Assembly (NCBI RefSeq): GCF_021029445.1
Contig: NZ_CP072610.1
Location: forward strand, 1,302,001 to 1,366,000
DNA length: 64,000 nucleotides
Reading direction: 5' to 3'
From: Pseudomonas wenzhouensis
GTDB lineage: Bacteria; Pseudomonadota; Gammaproteobacteria; Pseudomonadales; Pseudomonadaceae
Part shown: positions 56,251 through 64,000 of the stretch, piece by piece
Position numbering within the stretch: the first letter of the stretch is position 1
Layout of the letters: the number at the start of each line of letters is the position of its first letter
Program-made: the position numbers and the translations under genes
The notes under the pieces: generated by a model
The model's input: only the letters and a program-made list of their open reading frames with translations
Databases searched by the model: none
Told to the model about the DNA's origin: nothing

Positions 56251-56658
56251 TCAGTCCAGGACATTACGCAGTATTTCGTAGACGATCCCGGTCGCGATGG
56301 CGACCAGCACCACGTCACGGCCGATCTGCTTCCATTCGTAGCCTTCGTAGTAAGGCAGGCGTGATACCAGGCGGCTGTCGAAATTCTTGGCGATACCCGG
56401 CGGTAGCGGTTTGCCGCGTGCCAGGTTCTTGGCGATGCCCGGTGGCAGAGAAGCGCTCGGGCCGATCAACTGGCGATTGTCGCCAAGGATGATACGCACC
56501 TGGCCGATATCCACGCGCGGGCCGCGCAGGTCGATCTGTACGCCATCATGCGGGTGACCCGGCTTGCCCTTGCCGGGCGGCGGGTTGGCCAGCACTGGCG
56601 CCGAGGCCAGCAGAATGCACAGGCTGATGCAGAGGGTCGCTTGGTTTTTGTTGAGCAT
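56251..56658 (-). CDS. CigR/RcnB-like exported protein
   Basis: A 135-residue protein with a signal peptide (about 1-24, ending VLA), a Gly/Pro/Lys-rich stretch (NPPPGKGKPGHPHDG), two copies of PPGIAKN (about 72-78 and 86-92) and a C-terminal hydrophobic helix (about 115-132). The PPGIAKN repeat and terminal helix are typical of the CigR family, named from a Salmonella anti-virulence protein. Its role here is unknown. Confidence 0.78.
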   Translation of the reverse strand: MLNKNQATLCISLCILLASAPVLANPPPGKGKPGHPHDGVQIDLRGPRVDIGQVRIILGDNRQLIGPSASLPPGIAKNLARGKPLPPGIAKNFDSRLVSRLPYYEGYEWKQIGRDVVLVAIATGIVYEILRNVLD

Positions 56659-56855
56659 GGCTCGACTCCTGATTTGCCGATGCGTCTTGGATATCAGAAG
56701 TGCCGGTGCGGTTCCTGCCTGCTGCTGCCGGATGGCACCTGCAGATGGCCGTTCGTCGGCCGCTGAATATGCCTTGGATGCAAAGAAATTCGGCCCCGGC
56801 GCCGGAAACCGTTAGGCTATGCACCGTTTTGTCGATTTCTCCGAGGTAGTGCCCC

Positions 56856-58181
56856 GTGTTTGCCCAATTCGCCCTGCATGAACGTCTGCTCAAAGCCGTG
56901 GCCGAGCTTAATTTCGTCGAGCCCACCCCGGTGCAGGCGGCAGCGATTCCGCCCGCGCTGGAAGGCAAGGACTTGCGGGTGATCGCCCAGACCGGCAGCG
57001 GCAAGACTGCCGCGTTCGTCCTGCCGCTACTCAATCGCCTGCTCGGCGACGGCAATTCCAAACAGCGCCTGAGCATTCGAGCGTTGATCCTGCTGCCGAC
57101 CCGTGAGCTGGCCCAGCAGACGCTCAAGGAAGTCGAGCGCTTTGCCCAGTTCACCTTCCTCAAGGCCGGCCTGGTGACCGGTGGCGAGGATTTCAAGGTG
57201 CAGGTGGCGATGATGCGCAAGATCGACATCCTCATCGGCACGCCCGGCCGTCTGATCGAGCACGCCAATGCCGGCAACCTGCCTCTGGAGGAGGTTGAGG
57301 TGCTGGTGTTCGATGAGGCCGACCGCATGCTCGACATGGGCTTTGCCGAAGACGCCCAGCGTCTGGCCGAGGCCTGCGGCACGCACCAGACCCTGCTGTT
57401 CTCCGCCACCACCGGCGGTAACGGCCTGCGTGAGATGGTCGCCAAGGTGCTCAAGGATCCGCAACACCTGATGCTCAACAGCGTCAGCCAGCTCAATGAA
57501 GGTACCCGTCAGCAGATCATCACGGCTGACCACAGCTACCACAAGGAACAGCTGGTTGACTGGCTGCTGGCCAATGAAACCTATGACAAGGCCATCGTCT
57601 TCACCAACACCCGGGTACAGGCCGACCGTCTCTACGGCAAATTGGTCGCCGCCGGGGTCAAGACCTTCGTGCTGCATGGCGAGAAGGACCAGAAGGACCG
57701 CAAGCTGGCCATCGACCGCCTGCGCCAGGGCGCGGTCAAGGTGCTGGTGGCCACCGATGTGGCCGCGCGTGGCCTGGATGTGGAAGGGCTGGATCTGGTG
57801 ATCAACTTCGACATGCCGCGTTCCGGCGACGAATACGTGCACCGTATCGGTCGTACCGGTCGTGCCGGTGGCGAAGGCCTGGCGGTATCGCTGATCTGTC
57901 ACACCGACTGGAACCTGATGTCGAGCATCGAACGCTACCTCAAGCAGCGTTTCGAACGTCGCACCATCAAGGAGCTGAAAGGCGTCTACCAGGGGCCGAA
58001 GAACCTCAAGGCGTCCGGCAAGGCCGCTGGCAGCAAGAAGAAAAAGACCGAGAAGAAAGATCCGAAGAAAGCCACCGCCGCCAAGCGCAAGACCGGCCCA
58101 CGCCCGGCTGGCAAGTCTTCAGTGCTGGTCAGCGCCGATGGCAGCGCGCCACTCAAGCGCAAGAAGCCGGTGGCGGAGTAA
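56856..58181 (+). CDS. DEAD-box RNA helicase
   Basis: A 441-residue helicase: Q motif (PTPVQAAAIPPAL), Walker A AQTGSGKT (44-51), PTRELAQQ, DEAD (VFDEADRML), SAT and the C-terminal ARGLDVEGLDLVINFDMP and HRIGRTGRAG motifs. It ends in a Lys-rich tail (about 385-440), as in SrmB-like helicases that bind RNA or ribosome precursors. It starts at GTG. Substrate not known. Confidence 0.95.
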   Translation: MFAQFALHERLLKAVAELNFVEPTPVQAAAIPPALEGKDLRVIAQTGSGKTAAFVLPLLNRLLGDGNSKQRLSIRALILLPTRELAQQTLKEVERFAQFTFLKAGLVTGGEDFKVQVAMMRKIDILIGTPGRLIEHANAGNLPLEEVEVLVFDEADRMLDMGFAEDAQRLAEACGTHQTLLFSATTGGNGLREMVAKVLKDPQHLMLNSVSQLNEGTRQQIITADHSYHKEQLVDWLLANETYDKAIVFTNTRVQADRLYGKLVAAGVKTFVLHGEKDQKDRKLAIDRLRQGAVKVLVATDVAARGLDVEGLDLVINFDMPRSGDEYVHRIGRTGRAGGEGLAVSLICHTDWNLMSSIERYLKQRFERRTIKELKGVYQGPKNLKASGKAAGSKKKKTEKKDPKKATAAKRKTGPRPAGKSSVLVSADGSAPLKRKKPVAE

Positions 58182-58184
58182 GGG

Positions 58185-58214
58185 GTAGGGTGGACGACGC
58201 TTCATTCGTCCACC
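58185..58214. repeat. GTAGGGTGG-type dispersed hairpin repeat
   Basis: GTAGGGTGGACGA, an eight-base loop, TCGTCCACC. It is the clearest copy of the family also seen at 28590-28611 and 29894-29922. The rest of 58215-58460 holds no gene that I can support. Confidence 0.65.
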
Positions 58215-58460
58215 GCGCTGCCATCCCTGGGGGGCAAGCACATCGGCTACGCGTGCGAGCCACCTGCACGTTTCAGTGCAACAAACCTGTGCGGTTGTCC
58301 AATGCAGGGCGGGAGTCTCCCGCCCTGTATCTACCCCCGCGAACCCGCCTTGGCTGACGCGGCCCTGGGCGTGCATGCAGGGCGTCACCCGCGAGCCGTA
58401 TGATCGATGACCTTCCGGCCGTCCAGCAGCCTTTGCTGAGCTGACGACGCTGCCAGTGCT

Positions 58461-59525
58461 TTAGTGTGAGCGGATCTCGGTCAGCAGCGGCTTTTGCAAT
58501 TCGCTGGCCCAGGCCAGCAGCGGCACGTGCACCTCAGGCTGCCAGATACGCTTGAATAGCAAGGCCAGGTGTTCGGACTCGCCGCGACTGAAGGGCAGGC
58601 GGTCGATGCGCTCATGCACCTGCCACTGACCCTCTTTCCTCTGCGCGAAATCGAAGCGGAAGGGATGAAAACCGGTCATGCCCAGGCGCAGGTCGGTGAC
58701 CACCAGGCGATCACCGATCTGGTCATAGCGCAGCACACCGCCGCTGAACCACTCCAGGCGTTGATGCATGGGGGCGTCAGCCAGGTGCTCACGCAGATGA
58801 GTGCCGCGCGGCAAGCGTTGCAGTTGCGGTGGCTCGTCATCGAACCAGCCAACCAGGGCTTCGTGATAGTGCTCGCCATCGAGCACGATGACGCGCCACA
58901 ACAGCGTGTTGAGCGGTGTCGGTGTGGTGAACAGCCGTTCGGCCTGGATGCCCTGACGCGCCAGTTCGCGCTCCACACGTTGCTCGGCCATGAATTTGCC
59001 AGCCAGACTGAAGCCTATGTACAGCGTCGAAACCGTCAGTGCTACGGCCGGTACGCGCCAGCTCTGCTCGCGCAGGCCGGTAAACAGGCTGATCAGCACT
59101 GCTGCGATCAGCGGCACGGTGTACAGCGGGTCGATGATGAACAGGCTGGACCAGGCCGTCGGCGTTGGCATCAATGGCCAGAACAGCTGGGTGCCATAAC
59201 TGGTGAAGGCGTCAAGCAGGGTATGGGTGACCAGTATCAGCCACAGTGTGAGTAACAGGCGGCTGGTCGAGTAACCGGGATGCGGTCGAAAGCGCCTGAT
59301 CAGCCAGGTCAGCAGCAGGGCGAAGCCGCTGAGGACGAACAATGAATGACTGAAGCCACGGTGGTAGGTCATGTTGGCCACGGCATCGCCGTATTCCATG
59401 ACCACGTCCAGATCGGGCAGGGTGGCAAGCGCAGCGCCGTAAAGCAGGGCTTTGCGACCCTGCCAGCGGCTGAGCAAGGCGCCCTGGATGCTGGCGCCAA
59501 GTACGGCTTGGGTTATGGAGTCCAT
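58461..59525 (-). CDS. Membrane-bound metal-dependent hydrolase (YdjM/DUF457 type)
   Basis: A 354-residue protein beginning MDSITQAVLGA with several membrane helices (near residues 30-50, 70-90, 95-115, 130-160). MTYHRGFSHS and THTLLDAFTSYGT carry the conserved His/Asp of the YdjM-type membrane-bound metal-dependent hydrolases. The soluble C-terminal half is less conserved. Substrate unknown. The ORF is open upstream to 59600, but the MDSITQ start is typical. Confidence 0.88.
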   Translation of the reverse strand: MDSITQAVLGASIQGALLSRWQGRKALLYGAALATLPDLDVVMEYGDAVANMTYHRGFSHSLFVLSGFALLLTWLIRRFRPHPGYSTSRLLLTLWLILVTHTLLDAFTSYGTQLFWPLMPTPTAWSSLFIIDPLYTVPLIAAVLISLFTGLREQSWRVPAVALTVSTLYIGFSLAGKFMAEQRVERELARQGIQAERLFTTPTPLNTLLWRVIVLDGEHYHEALVGWFDDEPPQLQRLPRGTHLREHLADAPMHQRLEWFSGGVLRYDQIGDRLVVTDLRLGMTGFHPFRFDFAQRKEGQWQVHERIDRLPFSRGESEHLALLFKRIWQPEVHVPLLAWASELQKPLLTEIRSH

Positions 59526-59649
59526 CGAATGCTTCCGAAAAAGGCAGGCCGCTAAGTTAGCCGAGCTGCCGGGCGAATGCCGTGGGGAAATTTCAAGCAA
59601 AGATTACAGCTGCGGCAGGTATGCTGATGGTTATACCTATTCAGAAAGC

Positions 59650-60069
59650 ATGGCCATGCTGATCGTCTCCAACAGTGTTCACCTGCCCGATGAGGAAATC
59701 GAGTTGACTGCCATCCGTGCCCAGGGCGCGGGCGGGCAGAACGTCAACAAGGTGTCCAGTGCCGTGCACCTGCGTTTCGACAGCCAGGCCTCGTCGCTGC
59801 CGCCGTTCTACAAGGAGCGCCTGCTGGCGCTTGCCGACAGTCGCATCACCGCAGATGGCGTGGTGATCATCAAGGCGCAGCAGTATCGCACCCAGGAGCA
59901 GAATCGTGCCGACGCCCTCGAGCGTCTTGCCGAGTTGATCCGCAGTGCCGGCAAGGTGGAAAAGAAACGCCGCCCGACCAAACCGACTCTCGGCTCGAAA
60001 AAGCGTCGCCTGGATGGCAAGAGCAAGCGCGGAGCGATCAAGGCGGGGCGGGGCAAGGTGGATTTCTAG
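59650..60069 (+). CDS. arfB: Alternative ribosome-rescue peptidyl-tRNA hydrolase
   Basis: A 139-residue protein with the class I release-factor GGQ motif in RAQGAGGQNVNKVSSAVH and a long basic C-terminal tail (KKRRPTKPTLGSKKRRLDGK) that reads the empty mRNA channel. It rescues stalled ribosomes by hydrolysing peptidyl-tRNA. Translation may start at 59650 or at 59656. Its TAG stop lies in the left end of an inverted repeat element. Confidence 0.92.
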   Translation: MAMLIVSNSVHLPDEEIELTAIRAQGAGGQNVNKVSSAVHLRFDSQASSLPPFYKERLLALADSRITADGVVIIKAQQYRTQEQNRADALERLAELIRSAGKVEKKRRPTKPTLGSKKRRLDGKSKRGAIKAGRGKVDF

Positions 60070-60259
60070 CAGGCCGTTGAAAAACGTCGGCGAGGCAGGC
60101 ACGGCAATACCGATGGCGGCCCCGCAAAAACGGCCGAAAAAAGCACTGGGCCCGCACTCGGGTTTACGAGTTGTAAATGAGCATTTTGACTGGGCTCGCA
60201 CGCGAGGCCGTTTTTAACGCAGTATTGCCAACGCAGGTAGTTTTTCAATGGCCTGCTAG
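60066..60259. mobile_element. MITE-like palindromic element, 194 bp
   Basis: Its ends are 20-base inverted repeats with one mismatch: CTAGCAGGCCGTTGAAAAAC (left) and the same with an A for G (right, minus strand). Nested inside are GGCAATAC/GTATTGCC (60103-60110, 60222-60229) and AAAAACGGCC/GGCCGTTTTT (60126-60135, 60206-60215), so the whole can fold as an interrupted long hairpin. It encodes no protein. The terminal CTAG supplies the stop codons of both flanking genes. It might be a non-autonomous transposon or a structured terminator-like element. Confidence 0.65.
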
Positions 60260-60720
60260 CCGCGTGCCGCCAGGTACGCCTGATAGTCAGGAATACGGTA
60301 CTCGTGCTGCTGCTCCAGCAGGCTGCTGCTGAGCATGTAGTCGGCGCTGCTCTCGTTGCAGGCTACCGGGATGTTCCACACCGCCGCTACACGCAGCAGT
60401 GCCTTGATATCCGGGTCGTGTGGCTGTGGCTCGAAGGGGTCCCAGAAGAACACCAGCATGTCCACGCGCTGTTCGGCGATGCGCGCACCGATCTGCTGAT
60501 CGCCGCCCAGTGGGCCGCTGATCATGCTTTCCACCGGCAAATCCAGACGTTTGCTCAGCAGCAGGCCGGTGGTACCAGTGGCCAGTAGGTGATGCCCGGC
60601 CAGCCGCCCGCGCTGACGTGCGCACCAATCGAGCAGAAAGCCTTTGCAATGGTCGTGCGCGACCAGGGCGATGCGTTTGCGTGCCGGCAACTGGGCGTGG
60701 GTGAAGCTGATACGGCTCAT
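60256..60720 (-). CDS. mgsA: Methylglyoxal synthase
   Basis: A 154-residue enzyme with IALVAHDHCK (catalytic Asp), TGTTG, and SGPLGGDQQIGA, followed by FFWDPFEPQPHDPDIKALLR, all typical of MgsA. It converts dihydroxyacetone phosphate to methylglyoxal, a bypass of glycolysis under phosphate-limited sugar stress. Its stop codon lies in the right end of the palindromic element. It lies 13 bases after gap on the same strand, so it may be co-transcribed with it. Confidence 0.94.
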   Translation of the reverse strand: MSRISFTHAQLPARKRIALVAHDHCKGFLLDWCARQRGRLAGHHLLATGTTGLLLSKRLDLPVESMISGPLGGDQQIGARIAEQRVDMLVFFWDPFEPQPHDPDIKALLRVAAVWNIPVACNESSADYMLSSSLLEQQHEYRIPDYQAYLAARG

Positions 60721-60733
60721 CGAGCCTCCTTGT

Positions 60734-61735
60734 TTAGTGCAGCCGGGCCAGCACCAGGCAGTTGTCCAGCATGCGGTTGGAGAAGCCCCATTCGTTGTCG
60801 TACCAGGCCATCACCTTGAGCAGTCTGCCGCTGACCTTGGTGTGGTTGGAGTCGAAAATCGATGACAGCGGGTTGTGGTTGAAATCGCAGGACACCAGCG
60901 GCAGCGCGTTGTAACCCAGTACCGGGGACTGCTCGCTGGCCGCCTTGAGCAGGGCGTTGACGTCCTCGGCAGTGGTCTCGCGCTTGACCTGCACGGTCAG
61001 ATCGACCAGCGACACATTGATCACCGGCACCCGCACGGCCATGCCGGTAAGTTTGCCGGCCAGCTCCGGCAGCACCAGGCCGACCGCTTCGGCGGCGCCG
61101 GTCTTGGTCGGGATCATCGATTGCGTTGCCGAGCGTGCACGGTACAAATCGCTGTGATAAACGTCGGACAGGTTCTGGTCGTTGGTATAGGCGTGAATGG
61201 TGGTCATCAGCCCCTGTTCGATGCCCAGTTCGCGCTGCAGCACCTGCGCCACCGGCGCCAGGCAGTTGGTGGTGCAGGAGGCGTTGGAAATGATCTGCAT
61301 GTCAGGCGTCAGTACCTGCTCGTTGACGCCATACACCACGGTGGCGTCGGCACCCTTGGCGGGCGCCGAGATCAGCACCTTGCGCGCGCCGGCGGTGAGG
61401 TGCGCGGCGGCCTTGTCGCGCTCGGTGAACAGCCCGGTGCATTCCAGCACCACATCGACCTGATGAGTTTTCCAGGGCAGCTCGGCCGGATTGCGAATGG
61501 CGCTGACGGCGATGCGGTCACCCCTGATCCACAGGCTTTCGCCGTCCACTTTAACTTCTTCAGGGAAATGGCCGTGGACGCTGTCATATTGCAACAGGTG
61601 GGCATTGATCGTGCTGTCGCCCAGATCGTTGATCGCCACGACCTGCAGGTGCTGGCGATATTGCTGGGTATAGAGTGCGCGTAGCACGTTGCGGCCGATG
61701 CGGCCGAAGCCATTGATGGCGATGCGTAGTGTCAT
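60734..61735 (-). CDS. gap: Glyceraldehyde-3-phosphate dehydrogenase, type I
   Basis: A 333-residue enzyme with NAD-binding INGFGRIGR (7-15), Asp37 after the second strand (NAD preference), and the active-site Cys154 in [12 protein letters not shown]. It oxidises glyceraldehyde-3-phosphate in the lower Entner-Doudoroff/glycolytic route. It is divergent from edd, with two HexR-type operators between them, as in other pseudomonads. Confidence 0.96.
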   Translation of the reverse strand: MTLRIAINGFGRIGRNVLRALYTQQYRQHLQVVAINDLGDSTINAHLLQYDSVHGHFPEEVKVDGESLWIRGDRIAVSAIRNPAELPWKTHQVDVVLECTGLFTERDKAAAHLTAGARKVLISAPAKGADATVVYGVNEQVLTPDMQIISNASCTTNCLAPVAQVLQRELGIEQGLMTTIHAYTNDQNLSDVYHSDLYRARSATQSMIPTKTGAAEAVGLVLPELAGKLTGMAVRVPVINVSLVDLTVQVKRETTAEDVNALLKAASEQSPVLGYNALPLVSCDFNHNPLSSIFDSNHTKVSGRLLKVMAWYDNEWGFSNRMLDNCLVLARLH

Positions 61736-61756
61736 GGTGAGGGTCTCGTCAATTTG

Positions 61757-61771
61757 TTGTTGTAATTACAA
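61757..61771. promoter_or_regulatory. HexR-type operator, gap side
   Basis: TTGTTGTAATTACAA fits TTGT-N7-ACAA and contains the palindrome TTGTAATTACAA. It lies 22 bases before the gap start. HexR represses gap and edd in P. putida until 2-keto-3-deoxy-6-phosphogluconate is present. Confidence 0.8.
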
Positions 61772-61818
61772 GATTATTCCCATTGCTCTAGAAATCAAGC
61801 CCATTGAGTGGCAGTATT

Positions 61819-61833
61819 TTGTTGTAAATACAA
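61819..61833. promoter_or_regulatory. HexR-type operator, edd side
   Basis: TTGTTGTAAATACAA fits TTGT-N7-ACAA, 33 bases before the edd start. It differs from the gap-side site at one position. Confidence 0.8.
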
Positions 61834-61865
61834 ATAAGCGCTAGTCGCTAGCCTGGAGATTCCCC

Positions 61866-63689
61866 ATGCATCCCCGCGTTGTTGAAGTGACCGAACGTCT
61901 TGTCCAGCGCAGCCGCGCCACGCGCCAGCGCTACCTGGAGATGATCCGTGCCGCCGCCAGCGAAGGCCCGCAGCGGGGCAAGCTGCAGTGCGCCAACTTC
62001 GCCCATGGCGTGGCTGGCTGCAGCGGTCACGACAAGCAGACCCTGCGCCTGATGGATGCGGCCAACGTGGCCATCGTGTCTGCCTACAACGACATGTTGT
62101 CGGCCCATCAGCCCTACGAGACCTTTCCCGAGCAGATCAAGCAGGCGCTGCGTGAGCGGGGTTCGGTGGGGCAGTTCGCCGGTGGTGTGCCGGCCATGTG
62201 CGATGGTGTGACCCAGGGTGAGCCGGGCATGGAGATTGGGATCGCCAGTCGCGAGGTGATCGCCATGTCCACCGCCGTGGCGCTGTCGCACAACATGTTC
62301 GATGCGGCGCTGTATCTGGGCGTGTGCGACAAGATCGTGCCAGGGCTGATGATGGGCGCGCTGCGTTTCGGTCATCTGCCATCGCTGTTCGTGCCGGCAG
62401 GGCCGATGACCTCGGGGCTGTCCAACAAGGAGAAGGCCGACGTGCGTCAGCGTTACGCCGAGGGCAAGGCGACCCGCGACGAGCTGCTGGCGGCGGAAAT
62501 GGCCGCTTACCACGGGCCAGGTACCTGCACCTTCTATGGCACCGCCAATACCAACCAGCTACTGATGGAGGTGATGGGCCTGCACCTGCCAGGCGCTTCC
62601 TTCATCAATCCGGGCACGCCGCTGCGTGATGCGCTGACCCGTGAAGCTGCGCAGCAGGTCACCCGCCTGACCAAGCAGAGCGGGAGTTTCATGCCCATCG
62701 GCGAGATCGTCGACGAGCGTTGCCTGGTCAATTCCATCGTCGCCCTGCATGCCACCGGTGGTTCCACCAACCATACCCTGCATATGCCGGCCATCGCCCG
62801 CGCCGCCGGCATTCTGCTGACCTGGCAGGACATGGCCGACCTCTCCGAAGTGGTGCCGACCCTGGCGCACGTCTACCCAAATGGTAAGGCCGACATCAAT
62901 CACTTCCAGGCCGCTGGCGGCATGGCTTTCCTGATTCGTGAGCTACTCGACGCCGGCTTGCTGCATGAAGAAGTCAACACCGTGGCCGGGCGCGGTCTGT
63001 CGCGCTACACCCGTGAACCCTTCCTCGAGGATGGCAAGCTGGTCTGGCGCGACGGTCCGAGCGAAAGTCTGGAGGAAAGCGTGCTGCGCCCCGTGGCGCG
63101 GCCGTTCTCGGCAGAAGGCGGCCTGCGCCTGATGCAGGGCAACCTGGGGCGTGGGGTGATGAAGGTGTCCGCGGTGGCACCCGAGCATCAGGTGGTGGAA
63201 GCACCAGCGCTGGTGTTCGAGGATCAGTTGGAGCTGGTCGAAGCCTTCAAGGCCGGCAAGCTGGAGCGCGATTTCGTCGCCGTGGTGCGTTTTCAGGGGC
63301 CGCGCAGCAACGGCATGCCGGAGCTGCACAAGATGACGCCTTACCTGGGTGTGCTGCAGGATCGCGGCTTCAAGGTGGCACTGGTTACCGATGGGCGCAT
63401 GTCCGGCGCTTCGGGCAAGATCCCGGCAGCCATTCATGTCTGCCCGGAGGCTTTCGATGGCGGGCCGCTGGCGCGGGTGCGTGACGGCGATCTGATACGC
63501 CTCGATGGTACGACGGGAGCATTGCTGCTGCAGATCGACGAGGCGGAATTCGCCGCGCGCGAGCCGGCCGGGCGACCTGCACCAGCCAGTGGCTGCGGGC
63601 GCGAGTTGTTCGCCTTCATGCGCCACAACTTCAGCACGGCGGAGCAGGGCGCCAGTGCCTTTACCGAGAGCCTCGAGTCGCTGGTCTGA
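61866..63689 (+). CDS. edd: Phosphogluconate dehydratase
   Basis: A 607-residue IlvD/Edd-family Fe-S dehydratase with [54 protein letters not shown], and a C-terminal [17 protein letters not shown]. It makes KDPG from 6-phosphogluconate, the first Entner-Doudoroff step. TGGAGA precedes the start. The usual partner glk is not seen downstream within the window; instead repeat sequence follows the stop. Confidence 0.96.
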   Translation: MHPRVVEVTERLVQRSRATRQRYLEMIRAAASEGPQRGKLQCANFAHGVAGCSGHDKQTLRLMDAANVAIVSAYNDMLSAHQPYETFPEQIKQALRERGSVGQFAGGVPAMCDGVTQGEPGMEIGIASREVIAMSTAVALSHNMFDAALYLGVCDKIVPGLMMGALRFGHLPSLFVPAGPMTSGLSNKEKADVRQRYAEGKATRDELLAAEMAAYHGPGTCTFYGTANTNQLLMEVMGLHLPGASFINPGTPLRDALTREAAQQVTRLTKQSGSFMPIGEIVDERCLVNSIVALHATGGSTNHTLHMPAIARAAGILLTWQDMADLSEVVPTLAHVYPNGKADINHFQAAGGMAFLIRELLDAGLLHEEVNTVAGRGLSRYTREPFLEDGKLVWRDGPSESLEESVLRPVARPFSAEGGLRLMQGNLGRGVMKVSAVAPEHQVVEAPALVFEDQLELVEAFKAGKLERDFVAVVRFQGPRSNGMPELHKMTPYLGVLQDRGFKVALVTDGRMSGASGKIPAAIHVCPEAFDGGPLARVRDGDLIRLDGTTGALLLQIDEAEFAAREPAGRPAPASGCGRELFAFMRHNFSTAEQGASAFTESLESLV

Positions 63690-63700
63690 GGCAGGCGCCT

Positions 63701-63725
63701 GTTGCCCGGATTGCATCCGGGCTAC
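63701..63725. repeat. REP-like palindrome after edd
   Basis: GTTGCCCGGAT, TGC, ATCCGGGCTAC: the GTAGCCCGGAT family with one mismatch in the left arm. Confidence 0.65.
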
Positions 63726-63762
63726 TTGCCAGGCGCCGGCAAGGCCTGCAAAGCCGCTCTTC

Positions 63763-63837
63763 GTAGGAGCCCCGCTTCGGGGCGAAGCTTTATCCAAGCG
63801 TGCCCCGCCCTGATTTGCGGCGGGGCGCCGCTCCTAC
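63763..63837. repeat. Composite GTAGGAGC...GCTCCTAC repeat
   Basis: GTAGGAGC at the left and GCTCCTAC at the right enclose two hairpins (GCCCC-GCTTC-GGGGC and GCCCCGCC...GGCGGGGC). It resembles the paired REP elements common in Pseudomonas. Confidence 0.7.
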
Positions 63838-63853
63838 AGACCTGCGTCCTGCT

Positions 63854-64000
63854 TCAGATCCCCTGCGGAATCTCTTCGTCGCCCAGTGCGCTGAACAGCT
63901 CCGGCAGAAATTCCACCAGGGTCATCATCATCAGGATGAAGCTGGCGTCCTGCTGGGCCAGGGCGTCGTCACCGCCGTCCTGTTCGGCCTGCTCCTGCAG
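63854..64000 (-). CDS. C-terminal end of an unidentified protein
   Basis: A minus-strand frame enters from the right edge and ends at a TGA at 63854-63856, giving 48 residues that are acidic and Gln-rich ([18 protein letters not shown]) and then hydrophobic and Met-rich ([16 protein letters not shown]). The upstream part is outside the window, so I cannot identify it. The codon bias (high GC in third positions) supports coding. Confidence 0.5.
   Translation of the reverse strand: MQEQAEQDGGDDALAQQDASFILMMMTLVEFLPELFSALGDEEIPQGI

Overview
The window is a stretch of Pseudomonas chromosome: GC-rich coding sequence and gene order very close to blocks of the P. aeruginosa core genome (proS, oprD-type porin, HIT, slyX, cold shock, dps, aspS, pmpR, ruvCAB, ybgC, tolQRAB, oprL, cpoB, queE, queC, tRNA-Lys, nadA). 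Several short blocks are rearranged relative to PAO1 as I remember it, and protein variants plus REP-like repeats suggest a relative of the P. mendocina/alcaligenes group. No prophage, plasmid gene, intact insertion sequence or CRISPR array was seen.

Layout. 0-12 kb: small membrane proteins, an SDR, a CynX-type MFS transporter, an OprO/OprP-type phosphate porin, an exported ParB-like protein, an exported inorganic pyrophosphatase, a FemAB-like acetyltransferase, the proline symporter PutP and a lipoprotein hydrolase. 12-25 kb: a 1021-residue class A PBP-like protein, a methyltransferase, proS, an OprD porin, HIT/slyX, a membrane-anchored cold-shock-domain protein, then a diguanylate cyclase, dps and an Hpt/HD-GYP-like fusion in series on the minus strand. 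25-39 kb: aspS, pmpR, the recombination operon ruvCAB, the Tol-Pal envelope operon, queE-queC, tRNA-Lys and nadA. 39-50 kb: a LOG-family protein, a metallo-beta-lactamase-fold RNase-like protein divergent from a phosphoketolase-family gene, a ribbon-helix-helix peptide, tapT, an EamA transporter, an ErdR-like response regulator, dgkA, and the divergent finR/fpr pair. 50-64 kb: ppiA, hydrolase, LysR and azoreductase block, two EamA/RarD transporters, a CigR-like protein, a DEAD helicase, arfB, mgsA, and the divergent gap/edd pair of central sugar catabolism.

Themes. Several regulatory sites can be read directly: two HexR-type operators between gap and edd, a LexA-type box at the start of ruvC, an FNR/Anr-type box centred about 41.5 bases before a plausible start point of the phosphoketolase gene, an Hfq/Crc-type A-rich motif in front of putP, and a half Pho box before the phosphate porin. 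The least ordinary sequence is a 194-bp palindromic, MITE-like element between arfB and mgsA, whose ends carry the stop codons of both genes. Other points worth attention are a possible pyrophosphate-scavenging neighbourhood (porin plus exported pyrophosphatase), two c-di-GMP-type genes flanking dps, an unoccupied tRNA-Lys integration hotspot, and an oprD-type gene with AT-rich composition. Most of the rest is conserved housekeeping sequence; I found no strong case for an entirely new multi-gene system.
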